Origin: Clostridium sp. CAG:343
GTDB lineage: Bacteria > Bacillota > Clostridia > TANB77 > CAG-508
DNA: 39,067 bases
Direction: 5' to 3'
NCBI GenBank assembly: GCA_000431335.1
Contig: FR888065.1
Location: 1-39,067, forward strand
Numbering within the stretch: the stretch's first letter is position 1; every line of letters starts with the position of its first letter. The notes under the pieces are model-generated. The model saw only the letters and a list, made by a program, of their open reading frames with translations. It was not told the DNA's origin and made no database searches. A program made the translations under genes and the position numbers. Shown piece by piece: positions 24,098 through 31,225 of the stretch.

Positions 24098-25003
24098 ATG
24101 GGAGAAGAATTTAAATCAGGATTTGTAACTTTAATAGGAAGAACAAACGTAGGAAAATCTACATTGTTAAATTTATTAGTTGGAGAAAAAGTTGCTGCAA
24201 TTGCAAACAAAGTACAAACTACAAGAACAGCAATTAAAGGAATAGTCAATAGACAAAATTCTCAAATTATATTTGTTGATACACCAGGAATACATAAACC
24301 AAAAACTAAGTTGAACGAAACCATGGTAGAAACATCTTTTACAAGTTTAACAGACAGTGATATTGTTTTATTTTTAATTGAAGCAACAAGTGAAGATATA
24401 GGAAGAGGAGATAGGATAATTTTAGATAAAATAAAAGAATCTAAAAGAAAAACAATTTTAATTATTAATAAAATAGATTTAGTAAAAAGAGAAAAACTTT
24501 TAAATTTAATAGATATTTATAGTAAAGAATATAAATTTGAAGCTGTAATTCCTATTTCAGCAACAAATATAAAATATAAAGAAGTAATTTTGGAAGAAAT
24601 AGAGAAGAACTTAAAACCAGGGCCTGCATATTATGATATAGAGGAATATACTGATCAAACATTAAGGCAACTTGCAGAAGAAACAATTAGAGAAAAAGCT
24701 TTAAAAATGTTACAAGATGAAGTACCACATGGGATTTTTGTGGAAGTAGAAAAGATGAAACAAAGAAAAAATAAAAATAATGAAGATATATATGATATAG
24801 AAGCAACTATATACTGTTTAAAAAATTCTCATAAAGGAATTATTATTGGAAAAAATGGAGAAATGCTAAAAAGAATTGGAAGATCTGCTAGAATTGATAT
24901 GGAGGAGAATTTTGGAGTAAAAGTAAATTTGAAAACTTGGGTTAAAGTAAAAGAAGATTGGCAAGATAATAATTCAATAGTAAGTAAATTTAAATTAAAA
25001 TAA
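24098..25003 (+). CDS. era: GTPase Era
   Basis: Ribosome-assembly GTPase that binds the 3' end of 16S rRNA. The 301-aa product has G1 GRTNVGKST, G3 DTPGIHKPK, G4 NKID and G5-type SAT motifs. A C-terminal KH domain contains GIIIGKNGEMLKRIGRSARIDMEE and the final LKTWVKVKEDWQD typical of Era. The ribosome binding site TGGAGG lies 8 nt before the ATG. The order era-yqzL-recO matches B. subtilis. Confidence 0.98.
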   Translation: MGEEFKSGFVTLIGRTNVGKSTLLNLLVGEKVAAIANKVQTTRTAIKGIVNRQNSQIIFVDTPGIHKPKTKLNETMVETSFTSLTDSDIVLFLIEATSEDIGRGDRIILDKIKESKRKTILIINKIDLVKREKLLNLIDIYSKEYKFEAVIPISATNIKYKEVILEEIEKNLKPGPAYYDIEEYTDQTLRQLAEETIREKALKMLQDEVPHGIFVEVEKMKQRKNKNNEDIYDIEATIYCLKNSHKGIIIGKNGEMLKRIGRSARIDMEENFGVKVNLKTWVKVKEDWQDNNSIVSKFKLK

Positions 25004-25075
25004 CAAGTATAAAAATGAAAAAATAGCAAAAGATAAAATTAAAGGTAAAACTTTAAGAAAAAGGAAGTGAAGCTT

Positions 25076-25234
25076 ATGATAAGGAAAATAGCATGGGATA
25101 CCTTTAAAAATACAGGTGATATTAATGCATTTTTAGAATTAAAACAAATTGAAAATATAGAAAATGAAATGAACAAAGAAAAGGGTAATAAGGAAAATGG
25201 CAAATATAAAAATGAATGGAATAATATTGTCTGA
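25076..25234 (+). CDS. yqzL: YqzL-like small protein
   Basis: A 52-aa frame begins MIRKIAWDTFKNTGDINAFL with a good ribosome binding site (AAGGAAGTG). The W-x2-F-x2-TGD-x-x-A-(F/Y)-L pattern is that of YqzL, a small conserved Firmicutes protein of unknown function encoded between era and recO. The position here is exactly that. Its last 38 bases overlap the start of recO in another frame, so the two are probably translationally coupled. The Lys/Asn/Glu-rich tail after residue 28 is not conserved. Confidence 0.85.
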   Translation: MIRKIAWDTFKNTGDINAFLELKQIENIENEMNKEKGNKENGKYKNEWNNIV

Positions 25235-25922
25235 ACACAATATGGGAGATTTTGATAAAATGCTAACAATGCTTACACCAGGAGTAGGAAAAATCTCTTG
25301 TGTCGCTAAAGGAGCGAGAAGACCTAAGAGCGCTCTTTTAGCAGGCACGCAGATGTTCTGCTTTGGGGAGTATTTATTATATAAAGGAACAAGTACATAC
25401 CATATAAGTTCAGTAGAACCAATTGAAGTATTTTATAATATAAGAACAGATTTGGATAAGTTGAGATATTCTGTGCATATAAATAAAATTATTCAGGATG
25501 TAACACATGAAAATCAAAATTGTTTTTATATTTTGCAATTACTGTTAAATACATTGTATATAATATCTGAAACAGACAAAGACTTGGATTTGATTTTAAG
25601 TATATTTAAATTAAGATTATTATCTTTAACAGGATTTGTTCCAAATATAAAAGATTGTGTTAATTGTAAGGAAAAAGAAAATATAAAAACATTTAGCTTA
25701 AAGGATAATGGATTTAAATGTGAAGCATGTAGTAGACAAGATACTTCAGCTATAAATATAAGCAAAAGTACTCAAAATGCTATAAAATATACAATATCGG
25801 CACCAGCCAAGAAATTATATTCTTTTGAATTAAAAGATGATGCATTGGAAGAATTTAAGTTAGTTACTAAATTGTATTTTGATGAGAAATTAGAAAAAGA
25901 ATATAAAATAGAAGGTTTTTAA
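25197..25922 (+). CDS. recO: DNA repair protein RecO
   Basis: RecFOR-pathway mediator that loads RecA onto SSB-covered DNA. The 241-aa product has the N-terminal OB-fold (GIILSEHNMGDFDKMLTMLTPGVGKISCVAKGARRPKSALLAG), a helical middle, and a zinc-finger-like C-terminal region with CVNC and CEAC pairs, as in Gram-positive RecO. The start overlaps yqzL. The ATG at 25197 begins at the conserved position, with a modest AAGGA site. Confidence 0.95.
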   Translation: MANIKMNGIILSEHNMGDFDKMLTMLTPGVGKISCVAKGARRPKSALLAGTQMFCFGEYLLYKGTSTYHISSVEPIEVFYNIRTDLDKLRYSVHINKIIQDVTHENQNCFYILQLLLNTLYIISETDKDLDLILSIFKLRLLSLTGFVPNIKDCVNCKEKENIKTFSLKDNGFKCEACSRQDTSAINISKSTQNAIKYTISAPAKKLYSFELKDDALEEFKLVTKLYFDEKLEKEYKIEGF

Positions 25923-25964
25923 ATATAGGTAAATTGTTAAACATGTTTTTTATTGCATAAGTAA

Positions 25965-26363
25965 GGTTAGAAGGCGGTAAATCCACAATTTAAATAATAA
26001 ATAGCTTGATTGAAGAGAAAAATAGAAAATATTATATAAAAAAATGAGGGATGTTCACGGGAAAATGTTTATATGTATATGGTTTTATAATTTTTTCAAT
26101 TTTAATACACAACATAAAAATTTCTAAAATAAATTAATGGCACTCTTTCACTTAGTCCGAGCTAAAGCTCGACGTGAACATTTTCCATTAATTTATTTAA
26201 GAAATTCTAATATTGTTCCAATCATATTCAAAAATTATAAAACCATATACATATAAACATTTTAGCCTGAGTGAAAGCGGCACATTTTTTTATATTAGAT
26301 TTTCTTTTTGAACGTAATGAATAATATTTATTATTTAAATTATGGATTTATCACCTATTACCC
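25965..26363 (+). ncRNA. raiA ncRNA: Large nested inverted-repeat RNA element upstream of hpf, probable raiA-motif ncRNA
   Basis: About 400 bp form one imperfect palindrome. The outer stem is 25978-26002 with 26326-26350 (about 24 of 25). The middle stem is 26062-26095 with 26230-26263 (34 of 34). The inner stem is 26121-26140 with 26185-26204 (19 of 20). The tip is CGAGCT-AA-AGCTCG (26158-26171). Internal loops are complementary in a crossed pattern: ATGTTCACG (26051-26059) with CGTGAACAT (26173-26181), and CTTTCACT (26145-26152) with AGTGAAAG (26270-26277). There is no coding frame. Its place just before hpf, also called raiA, and its complex fold suggest the raiA-motif RNA of Firmicutes, which I recall is linked to sporulation and aggregation in Clostridium. 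hpf has its own promoter downstream, so this RNA is probably independent. A MITE is the main alternative. Confidence 0.7.
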
Positions 26364-26393
26364 CAAAAATCCAAACTTAAAAATAAAATTATG

Positions 26394-26422
26394 TTGACAA
26401 AATATTAGAATAAAAGTATAAT
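26394..26422 (+). promoter_or_regulatory. Consensus SigA promoter for hpf
   Basis: Perfect TTGACA (26394-26399) and TATAAT (26417-26422) with a 17-bp spacer, about 100 bp upstream of hpf and downstream of the large palindromic element. Confidence 0.85.
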
Positions 26423-26525
26423 CACAAAACTTAAAACAAAAAAGGGGTTGAAAAAAATAGAAATAACATATATAATGAAAATATAACTATAAAAAATGAA
26501 CAAAAAAGAGAAGGGAGCGATTTTT

Positions 26526-27053
26526 ATGAAAATAAAAATAACAGGAAAGGAACTAAAGATAACAGAAGCAATAAACGACTATGTAGAAAAAAAATTAGAC
26601 AGAATTGATAAATATTTTGAAGAATCAGAAGCAGAAGTTACTTTAAGAACTGAAAAAACAGAACAAATAGCTGAAATATATGTAACAGCAAACGGAGAAA
26701 AATATAGAGCAGTAACAGAAGATAAAGATATGTATGCTTCTATTGATAAAGATATTGATATATTAGAAGGACAAATTAGAAAAGCAAAAACGAAAAAAGA
26801 AAAAATGATGAAAGATGCATCATTAAAAACAATGGAAGTTGTAACAGATAAAGTTTCTGAAATAAAAGATGAAATAGTAAAAACATCATATTATGAAATA
26901 AAACCAATTACACCAGAAGATGCAGTTTTAGAATTACAATCAAAACCAACACATAACTTTTTAGCATTTATAAATGTTGAAACAGGAAAAGTAAATGTTG
27001 TACATAAATTAAAAGATGGTAAAAACTACGGATTAGTAGAACCAGAAGCATAA
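26526..27053 (+). CDS. hpf: Ribosome hibernation-promoting factor, long form
   Basis: Stationary-phase factor that inactivates 70S ribosomes and, in its long form, joins them into 100S dimers. The 175-aa product has the N-terminal RaiA/HPF domain (MKIKITGKELKITEAINDYVEKKLDRIDKYF, about residues 1-95) and the C-terminal dimerisation domain (YYEIKPITPEDAVLELQ...HNFLAFINVETGKVNVVHKLKDG). ATG 26526 follows GAAGGGAG. An upstream in-frame ATG at 26496 has no ribosome binding site and adds nonconserved residues. Confidence 0.96.
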   Translation: MKIKITGKELKITEAINDYVEKKLDRIDKYFEESEAEVTLRTEKTEQIAEIYVTANGEKYRAVTEDKDMYASIDKDIDILEGQIRKAKTKKEKMMKDASLKTMEVVTDKVSEIKDEIVKTSYYEIKPITPEDAVLELQSKPTHNFLAFINVETGKVNVVHKLKDGKNYGLVEPEA

Positions 27054-27065
27054 TTTATATATAAA

Positions 27066-27094
27066 AAAGGCAGGAAATCAAATCCTGCCTTTAT
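27066..27094 (+). terminator. Rho-independent terminator after hpf
   Basis: AAAGGCAGGA and TCCTGCCTTT pair perfectly around an AATCAAA-type loop, with flanking A and T runs. Confidence 0.9.
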
Positions 27095-27181
27095 GTATGC
27101 TTAAATATAAAACATAAATAAAACAAAAATTTAAATTCCTACCAAATGCATAATCTTAGATTAAGTTATAATAAAACTTAA

Positions 27182-27379
27182 CTATTTCATATTTCTTTCA
27201 GCTTGTTCTATCATTTTTTTAACCATTTGTCCACCGATTTTACCAGCATCTTTAGCTGAGATGTCTCCGTTATATCCGTCTTTTAAGTTAACACCAACTT
27301 CACTAGCTACTTCGTATTTGAATTTGTCTAAAGCAGTCATAGCTTCTGGTACTAATTTCTTGTTACTTGAGTTTGCCAT
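27182..27379 (-). CDS. Small acid-soluble spore protein, alpha/beta type
   Basis: The 65-aa product begins MANSSNKKLVPEAMTALDKF and contains KYEVASEVGVNL, the cleavage region of the germination protease GPR, and DGYNGDISAKDAGKIGGQMVKKMIEQAE, the conserved DNA-binding half. Alpha/beta SASPs saturate spore DNA and push UV chemistry toward spore photoproduct, the lesion repaired by SplB, whose homologue is at 8954. The ribosome binding site AGGAGGTG precedes the ATG. A forespore (sigma G) promoter is expected, but I could not identify one with confidence. Confidence 0.96.
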   Translation of the reverse strand: MANSSNKKLVPEAMTALDKFKYEVASEVGVNLKDGYNGDISAKDAGKIGGQMVKKMIEQAERNMK

Positions 27380-27498
27380 TGTTTTTTCACCTCCTGTAAT
27401 ATTACACTAGAAAAAACTACTGCTTTTTCTAATACTATCATTTGCAAAAAAGAGAAAAATAAACAGGAAATTTTTAGAAAAAATAATAATTTAAAATA

Positions 27499-27527
27499 TT
27501 GCAAATTAGAATTTTTATATATATAAT
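27499..27527 (+). promoter_or_regulatory. SigA-type promoter for the Cof-type phosphatase gene
   Basis: TTGCAA (27499-27504) and TATAAT (27522-27527) with a 17-bp spacer, 30 bp before the start codon. Confidence 0.75.
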
Positions 27528-27556
27528 AAGATACGATCAAAAGAGGAGTGAAAAAT

Positions 27557-28441
27557 ATGTACAAATTAGTAGCAGTTGATTTAGATGGTACAATGTTAAA
27601 TAGTTATGGAATTGTAACAGAGAACACAAAAAATGTAATAAAAAAAGTTATTGAACAAGGAACAGAAGTAATTATAGCATCTGGAAGACCAATAGATTCT
27701 ATAAAAACAATTGCAAAAGAAATAGGAAGTAATAATTATTTTATTGCAGGAAATGGTGCTCTTATTTATGATATCAAAAATGAAAAAACAATATACGAAA
27801 AATATATTACAAAACAAAAAGTATTGGAAATAATAAAAATATGTGAAGAAAACAGTATAAGTTACAATGTATATACTGACAAAACAATATTAGCAACATC
27901 ATTAAAATATAATGTTTTATATTATTACAAAGAAAATTTAAAAAAAGAAGAAAATAAAAAAACAAACATTAATATAGTTAAAGACATGTATGAATATGTA
28001 AAAGAAATGAAAGAAGATAAATTTTTAAAAATTACAGTATGTGACGATAATAAAACAGTATTTAATTATATAATGAAAAAATTAAAAAAAATAAATGGAA
28101 TTGAAGTTTTAGATGTATCACATATGTCAAGAAAAGTTATAAGGCAAGGGACTGAAGATATTCCTATAGAATATTATTATACAGAAATTTCTTTATCAAA
28201 TGTAGATAAATGGGATGCTATAAAATTTTTGATAACAAAACTAGAAATAAAACCAGAAGAAGTCATAGCAATTGGAGATAATATAAATGATAAAAAAATG
28301 ATAGAAAATGCAGGTCTAGGAGTAGTAATGCAGGGAAGTACACCAGTAGTAACAGAAGTTGCAGATTATATTACAGATAGTAATAATGATGAAGGCGTAG
28401 CTAAAATATTACAAAAATATTACAAGAATATTAACTTTTAA
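27557..28441 (+). CDS. Cof-type HAD-superfamily phosphatase
   Basis: The 294-aa product has HAD motif I DLDGTML with nucleophile D8 and acid/base D10, motif II in IIASGRPI, a conserved lysine in the cap/core region, and motif IV in IAIGDNINDKKMIENAG. The insertion of an alpha/beta cap of about 100 residues and VAVDLDGTMLNS place it in the Cof/YidA class, which dephosphorylates sugar phosphates, FMN or related metabolites. The exact substrate is unknown. The start is ATG 27557. The GTG at 27548 overlaps the ribosome binding site AGAGGAG. Confidence 0.93.
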   Translation: MYKLVAVDLDGTMLNSYGIVTENTKNVIKKVIEQGTEVIIASGRPIDSIKTIAKEIGSNNYFIAGNGALIYDIKNEKTIYEKYITKQKVLEIIKICEENSISYNVYTDKTILATSLKYNVLYYYKENLKKEENKKTNINIVKDMYEYVKEMKEDKFLKITVCDDNKTVFNYIMKKLKKINGIEVLDVSHMSRKVIRQGTEDIPIEYYYTEISLSNVDKWDAIKFLITKLEIKPEEVIAIGDNINDKKMIENAGLGVVMQGSTPVVTEVADYITDSNNDEGVAKILQKYYKNINF

Positions 28442-28460
28442 TTACAGTTAAGAGATTAGA

Positions 28461-28489
28461 TTGATTTTAGGTAATATTTGAGGTAAAAT
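28461..28489 (+). promoter_or_regulatory. Probable promoter of the Tad-like operon
   Basis: TTGATT (28461-28466) and TAAAAT (28484-28489) with a 17-bp spacer, 57 bp before the first gene of the operon. Confidence 0.55.
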
Positions 28490-28545
28490 TAAATAAAAGA
28501 TTGTAAAAAAATATATACAAATAAATTTTAAGGGAGGAATTTGTC

Positions 28546-29649
28546 ATGGCAACAAATCCAATGCAAAGAAAAGCAAGAAATTCATTTTTATTAGGAATGT
28601 TAGTAATGGTACTGATTTCAGGAGTAGTAATAGCATTTTTATTTATTCAATTGATGAATAAAAATAAAAAAGAGCAAGAAGAATTAAAAGCAAGTGTAAA
28701 AGCTTATGTTTTGAATAAAGATGTAAGCTCGGGACAAGTTATCACCACAGATATGTTAAGTCTACAAACTGTTAATAAAAATTTAGTTCCAAGTAATGCA
28801 ACAAGTGATATTACAATGATTCAAAATTATGCATTACAAGATAAAGAGGGAAATGACATATATACAAAATATGATAAAAACAATAATCCTAAACTATATA
28901 TTAATAAAAATAATAAAGAATATGAAGTACAAAAAGAAGATGAAACAGATAATTATTATATAATAGGTTCAAATAATTCAAAGGAATATTTAGAACTAAA
29001 TAGTGTACCACTTATAGCTAAAGTAACAATGAAGAAAAATACACTTTTAACAACAGAATTATTAAGCAAAGGTGATAATCAAGTACAAGATGATGTTAGA
29101 AAACAAGAATACAATATGATAGTTTTACCAATAGATTTAGTAACAGGAGACTATGTTGATATAAGAGTAATGTTTCCAAATGGACAAGATTTTATTGTAG
29201 TAGCAAAAAAAGAAGTTGAAATACCAACTATTGGTACAGCTGATTCAGAAGATACAATATGGATGAATTTATCAGAAGATGAAATATTACATATGAGCTG
29301 TGCAATTGTTGATAGTGCACAAGTAAAAGGTGCTAAAATTTATGCTACTAAATATACAGAAGCAGGAATGCAAAAAGCAGCAACACCAACTTATCCAATA
29401 AATGAAAGTACTTCAAAACTATTACAAAGTGATCCTAACATTCTAGAAAAAGCAATGACAGAAATCAGAACAAGATATGGAAATGGAAATAGTGCAGAAA
29501 TTAGAAACAATTATATTAATAGTTCAATCAACAATCAAGGAGAACAAGCACAATCAAACTTAGAAACAAAAATGGAAGAAAGTGTAACAAATTCTAAAAA
29601 TTCAAGAAAAGAATATTTAGATTCATTATCTGGAACTACAACAGAATAA
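28546..29649 (+). CDS. SAF-domain, CpaB-like membrane protein of the Tad-like locus
   Basis: The 367-aa product has a short cytoplasmic N-terminus, one membrane helix (about residues 14-36), then an SAF/CpaB-type segment (AYVLNKDVSSGQVITTDMLSLQTV, and a second block SVPLIAKVTMKKNTLLTTELL). In Tad/Flp systems, CpaB (RcpC) acts in the envelope and may bind peptidoglycan or the outer secretion channel. There is no secretin in this locus, as expected for a Gram-positive cell. The C-terminal 70 residues are Ser/Glu/Asn-rich. It begins the operon, with a strong ribosome binding site (AAGGGAGG). Assignment as CpaB-like rests on domain pattern and neighbourhood. Confidence 0.8.
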   Translation: MATNPMQRKARNSFLLGMLVMVLISGVVIAFLFIQLMNKNKKEQEELKASVKAYVLNKDVSSGQVITTDMLSLQTVNKNLVPSNATSDITMIQNYALQDKEGNDIYTKYDKNNNPKLYINKNNKEYEVQKEDETDNYYIIGSNNSKEYLELNSVPLIAKVTMKKNTLLTTELLSKGDNQVQDDVRKQEYNMIVLPIDLVTGDYVDIRVMFPNGQDFIVVAKKEVEIPTIGTADSEDTIWMNLSEDEILHMSCAIVDSAQVKGAKIYATKYTEAGMQKAATPTYPINESTSKLLQSDPNILEKAMTEIRTRYGNGNSAEIRNNYINSSINNQGEQAQSNLETKMEESVTNSKNSRKEYLDSLSGTTTE

Positions 29650-29673
29650 TATAGAAAAGGAGAAAATACATAC

Positions 29674-30372
29674 ATGAAGAAAATAGGATTTATAGGGGCT
29701 TATGACAAAACAGATTTAATAATATATATAGCTAAAATACTAACAACACTAAAAAAGAAAGTGTTGGTAATAGATGCAACTACAAAACAAAAAGCAAGAT
29801 ATGTGGTTCCAGTTATAAATCCTACAAAAATGTATGTAACTGAATATGAAGAAATTGATATAGCTGTTGGATTTCCAAATATAGAAGATATAAAAAGATA
29901 TTTGGGATATTCAGAAGAACAGGATTTGGATTATGACATAGTTTTAATAGACACAGACAGTATAGAAGGATTTAGTATATTCAAACTAGAAGAGTCATTT
30001 AAAAATTACTTTGTAACATCATTTGATGCATATTCACTAAAAAAAGGACTAGAAATTTTAAGTGAATTAAAAACTGTTGTAAGTTTAACAAAAGTACTTT
30101 TTGCTGAAGAAATGTTAAAAGAAGAAGATGATTATCTTAATTTTCTTTCACTAGGATATAAAATAATTTGGAATGAATATAGAATATATTTTCCAATAGA
30201 AAATGGAGATTTAAGTGTAATATATGAAAACCAAAGAGTTGCTAAAATAAAATTTAAAAAATTAAGCATACAATACAAAGATGGATTAGCTTATATGTCA
30301 GAAGAAATATTAGGAGATGTTAGCGAAATGACAATAAGAAGAGCTATTAAATTGATAGAAAAAGGAGTATAA
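29674..30372 (+). CDS. Degenerate MinD/CpaE-like protein
   Basis: The 232-aa product has the overall outline of a deviant-Walker ATPase: an N-terminal beta strand and loop (KKIGFIGAYDKTDLIIYIAKIL), VLVIDATTKQKARY, and a Walker B-like DYDIVLIDTDS. The P-loop lacks the GKT/GKS that binds phosphate, having GAYDKTD instead, so ATP hydrolysis is doubtful. Its direct neighbour (30375) is a second MinD-like protein with a complete P-loop, only 2 bp away. The two could form a heterodimer in which this one is the inactive partner. In Tad systems, CpaE/TadZ of this fold localises the apparatus. Confidence 0.72.
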   Translation: MKKIGFIGAYDKTDLIIYIAKILTTLKKKVLVIDATTKQKARYVVPVINPTKMYVTEYEEIDIAVGFPNIEDIKRYLGYSEEQDLDYDIVLIDTDSIEGFSIFKLEESFKNYFVTSFDAYSLKKGLEILSELKTVVSLTKVLFAEEMLKEEDDYLNFLSLGYKIIWNEYRIYFPIENGDLSVIYENQRVAKIKFKKLSIQYKDGLAYMSEEILGDVSEMTIRRAIKLIEKGV

Positions 30373-30374
30373 AA

Positions 30375-31211
30375 ATGTCAGTTGTAACATTTTGGAGTGA
30401 TGGAAGAGAACAAACAGGTAAAACGCTATCTATAGCAGCTATTAGTACATATATGGCGGTAGAACATAACTATAGAATATTAATCATATCAACAGGTTAT
30501 AGAGATGACACACTAAATCAGTGCTTTTGGAAAGAAAAGAAAGTTAAAAGAAATTTCGGGCTATTTGGTCCAAATACAAATGAAATATTAGAAGAAGGAA
30601 TTGTTGGTTTAGCTAAAGTAGTAAAAAGTAACAAACTTTCTCCAGAAAACATTACAAATTATACAAAAATAATATTTAAAGATAGATTAGAAGTATTACA
30701 AGGATTTAGAGGGGAAACAAGTGATTATGACGAGCTAGAAAAAACATATCCAGATATTATAAACTTAGCTAACAGTTATTATGATTTAGTTTTTATAGAT
30801 TTAGACAATGAAATGAATCCTAGCATTAGAGAAATGATATTAGCCAATTCTGATTTAATAGTTGCTAACATTAGTCAAAGATTAACAAGCATTGATAGAT
30901 TTATGGAAACAAGAGAAAACACACCTATATTAAATTCTAAAAAAACATTGTTATTAATAGGAAAATATGATAAGTTTTCAAAATATAGCATAAAAAATAT
31001 TACTCGTTATATGGGAGAAAAAAATAAAGTATCAACAATACCATATAATACACTATTTTTTGAAGCTTGCGAGGAAGCAAAATTACCAGATTTAATTTTT
31101 AATCTTAGAAAAATAGATGAAGAAGATATAAATGGATTCTTTTTATCAGAAGTAAAAAGAACGTCAGAAAATATTATGTATAGATTACAAGATTTAGCAA
31201 TAAAAAGGTAA
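30375..31211 (+). CDS. CpaE/MinD-like P-loop ATPase of the Tad-like locus
   Basis: The 278-aa product has an unusual but complete deviant P-loop near residues 10-17 (GREQTGKT, K16), LIISTGYRDDTLNQ as the switch-like region, and Walker B DLVFIDLDNE. It resembles the ParA/MinD family to which TadZ/CpaE belongs, which positions the Tad secretion ATPase at the membrane or pole. Translation is coupled to the upstream paralogue through a 2-bp gap. It precedes the CpaF-like ATPase by 14 bp, which fits a Tad assembly role. Confidence 0.8.
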   Translation: MSVVTFWSDGREQTGKTLSIAAISTYMAVEHNYRILIISTGYRDDTLNQCFWKEKKVKRNFGLFGPNTNEILEEGIVGLAKVVKSNKLSPENITNYTKIIFKDRLEVLQGFRGETSDYDELEKTYPDIINLANSYYDLVFIDLDNEMNPSIREMILANSDLIVANISQRLTSIDRFMETRENTPILNSKKTLLLIGKYDKFSKYSIKNITRYMGEKNKVSTIPYNTLFFEACEEAKLPDLIFNLRKIDEEDINGFFLSEVKRTSENIMYRLQDLAIKR

Positions 31212-31225
31212 GGAGGGAAACCTAA

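Noticed and set aside
27161..27181. Palindrome TTAAGTT/AACTTAA at the 3' end of the SASP gene as a terminator
   Set aside because: There is no T-run on either strand after the stem and the stem is A/T-only. Possibly chance.
27380..27480. A sigma G promoter for the SASP gene
   Set aside because: I looked for a -35/-10 pair of the sigma G type on the minus strand and found no convincing match at the right spacing.
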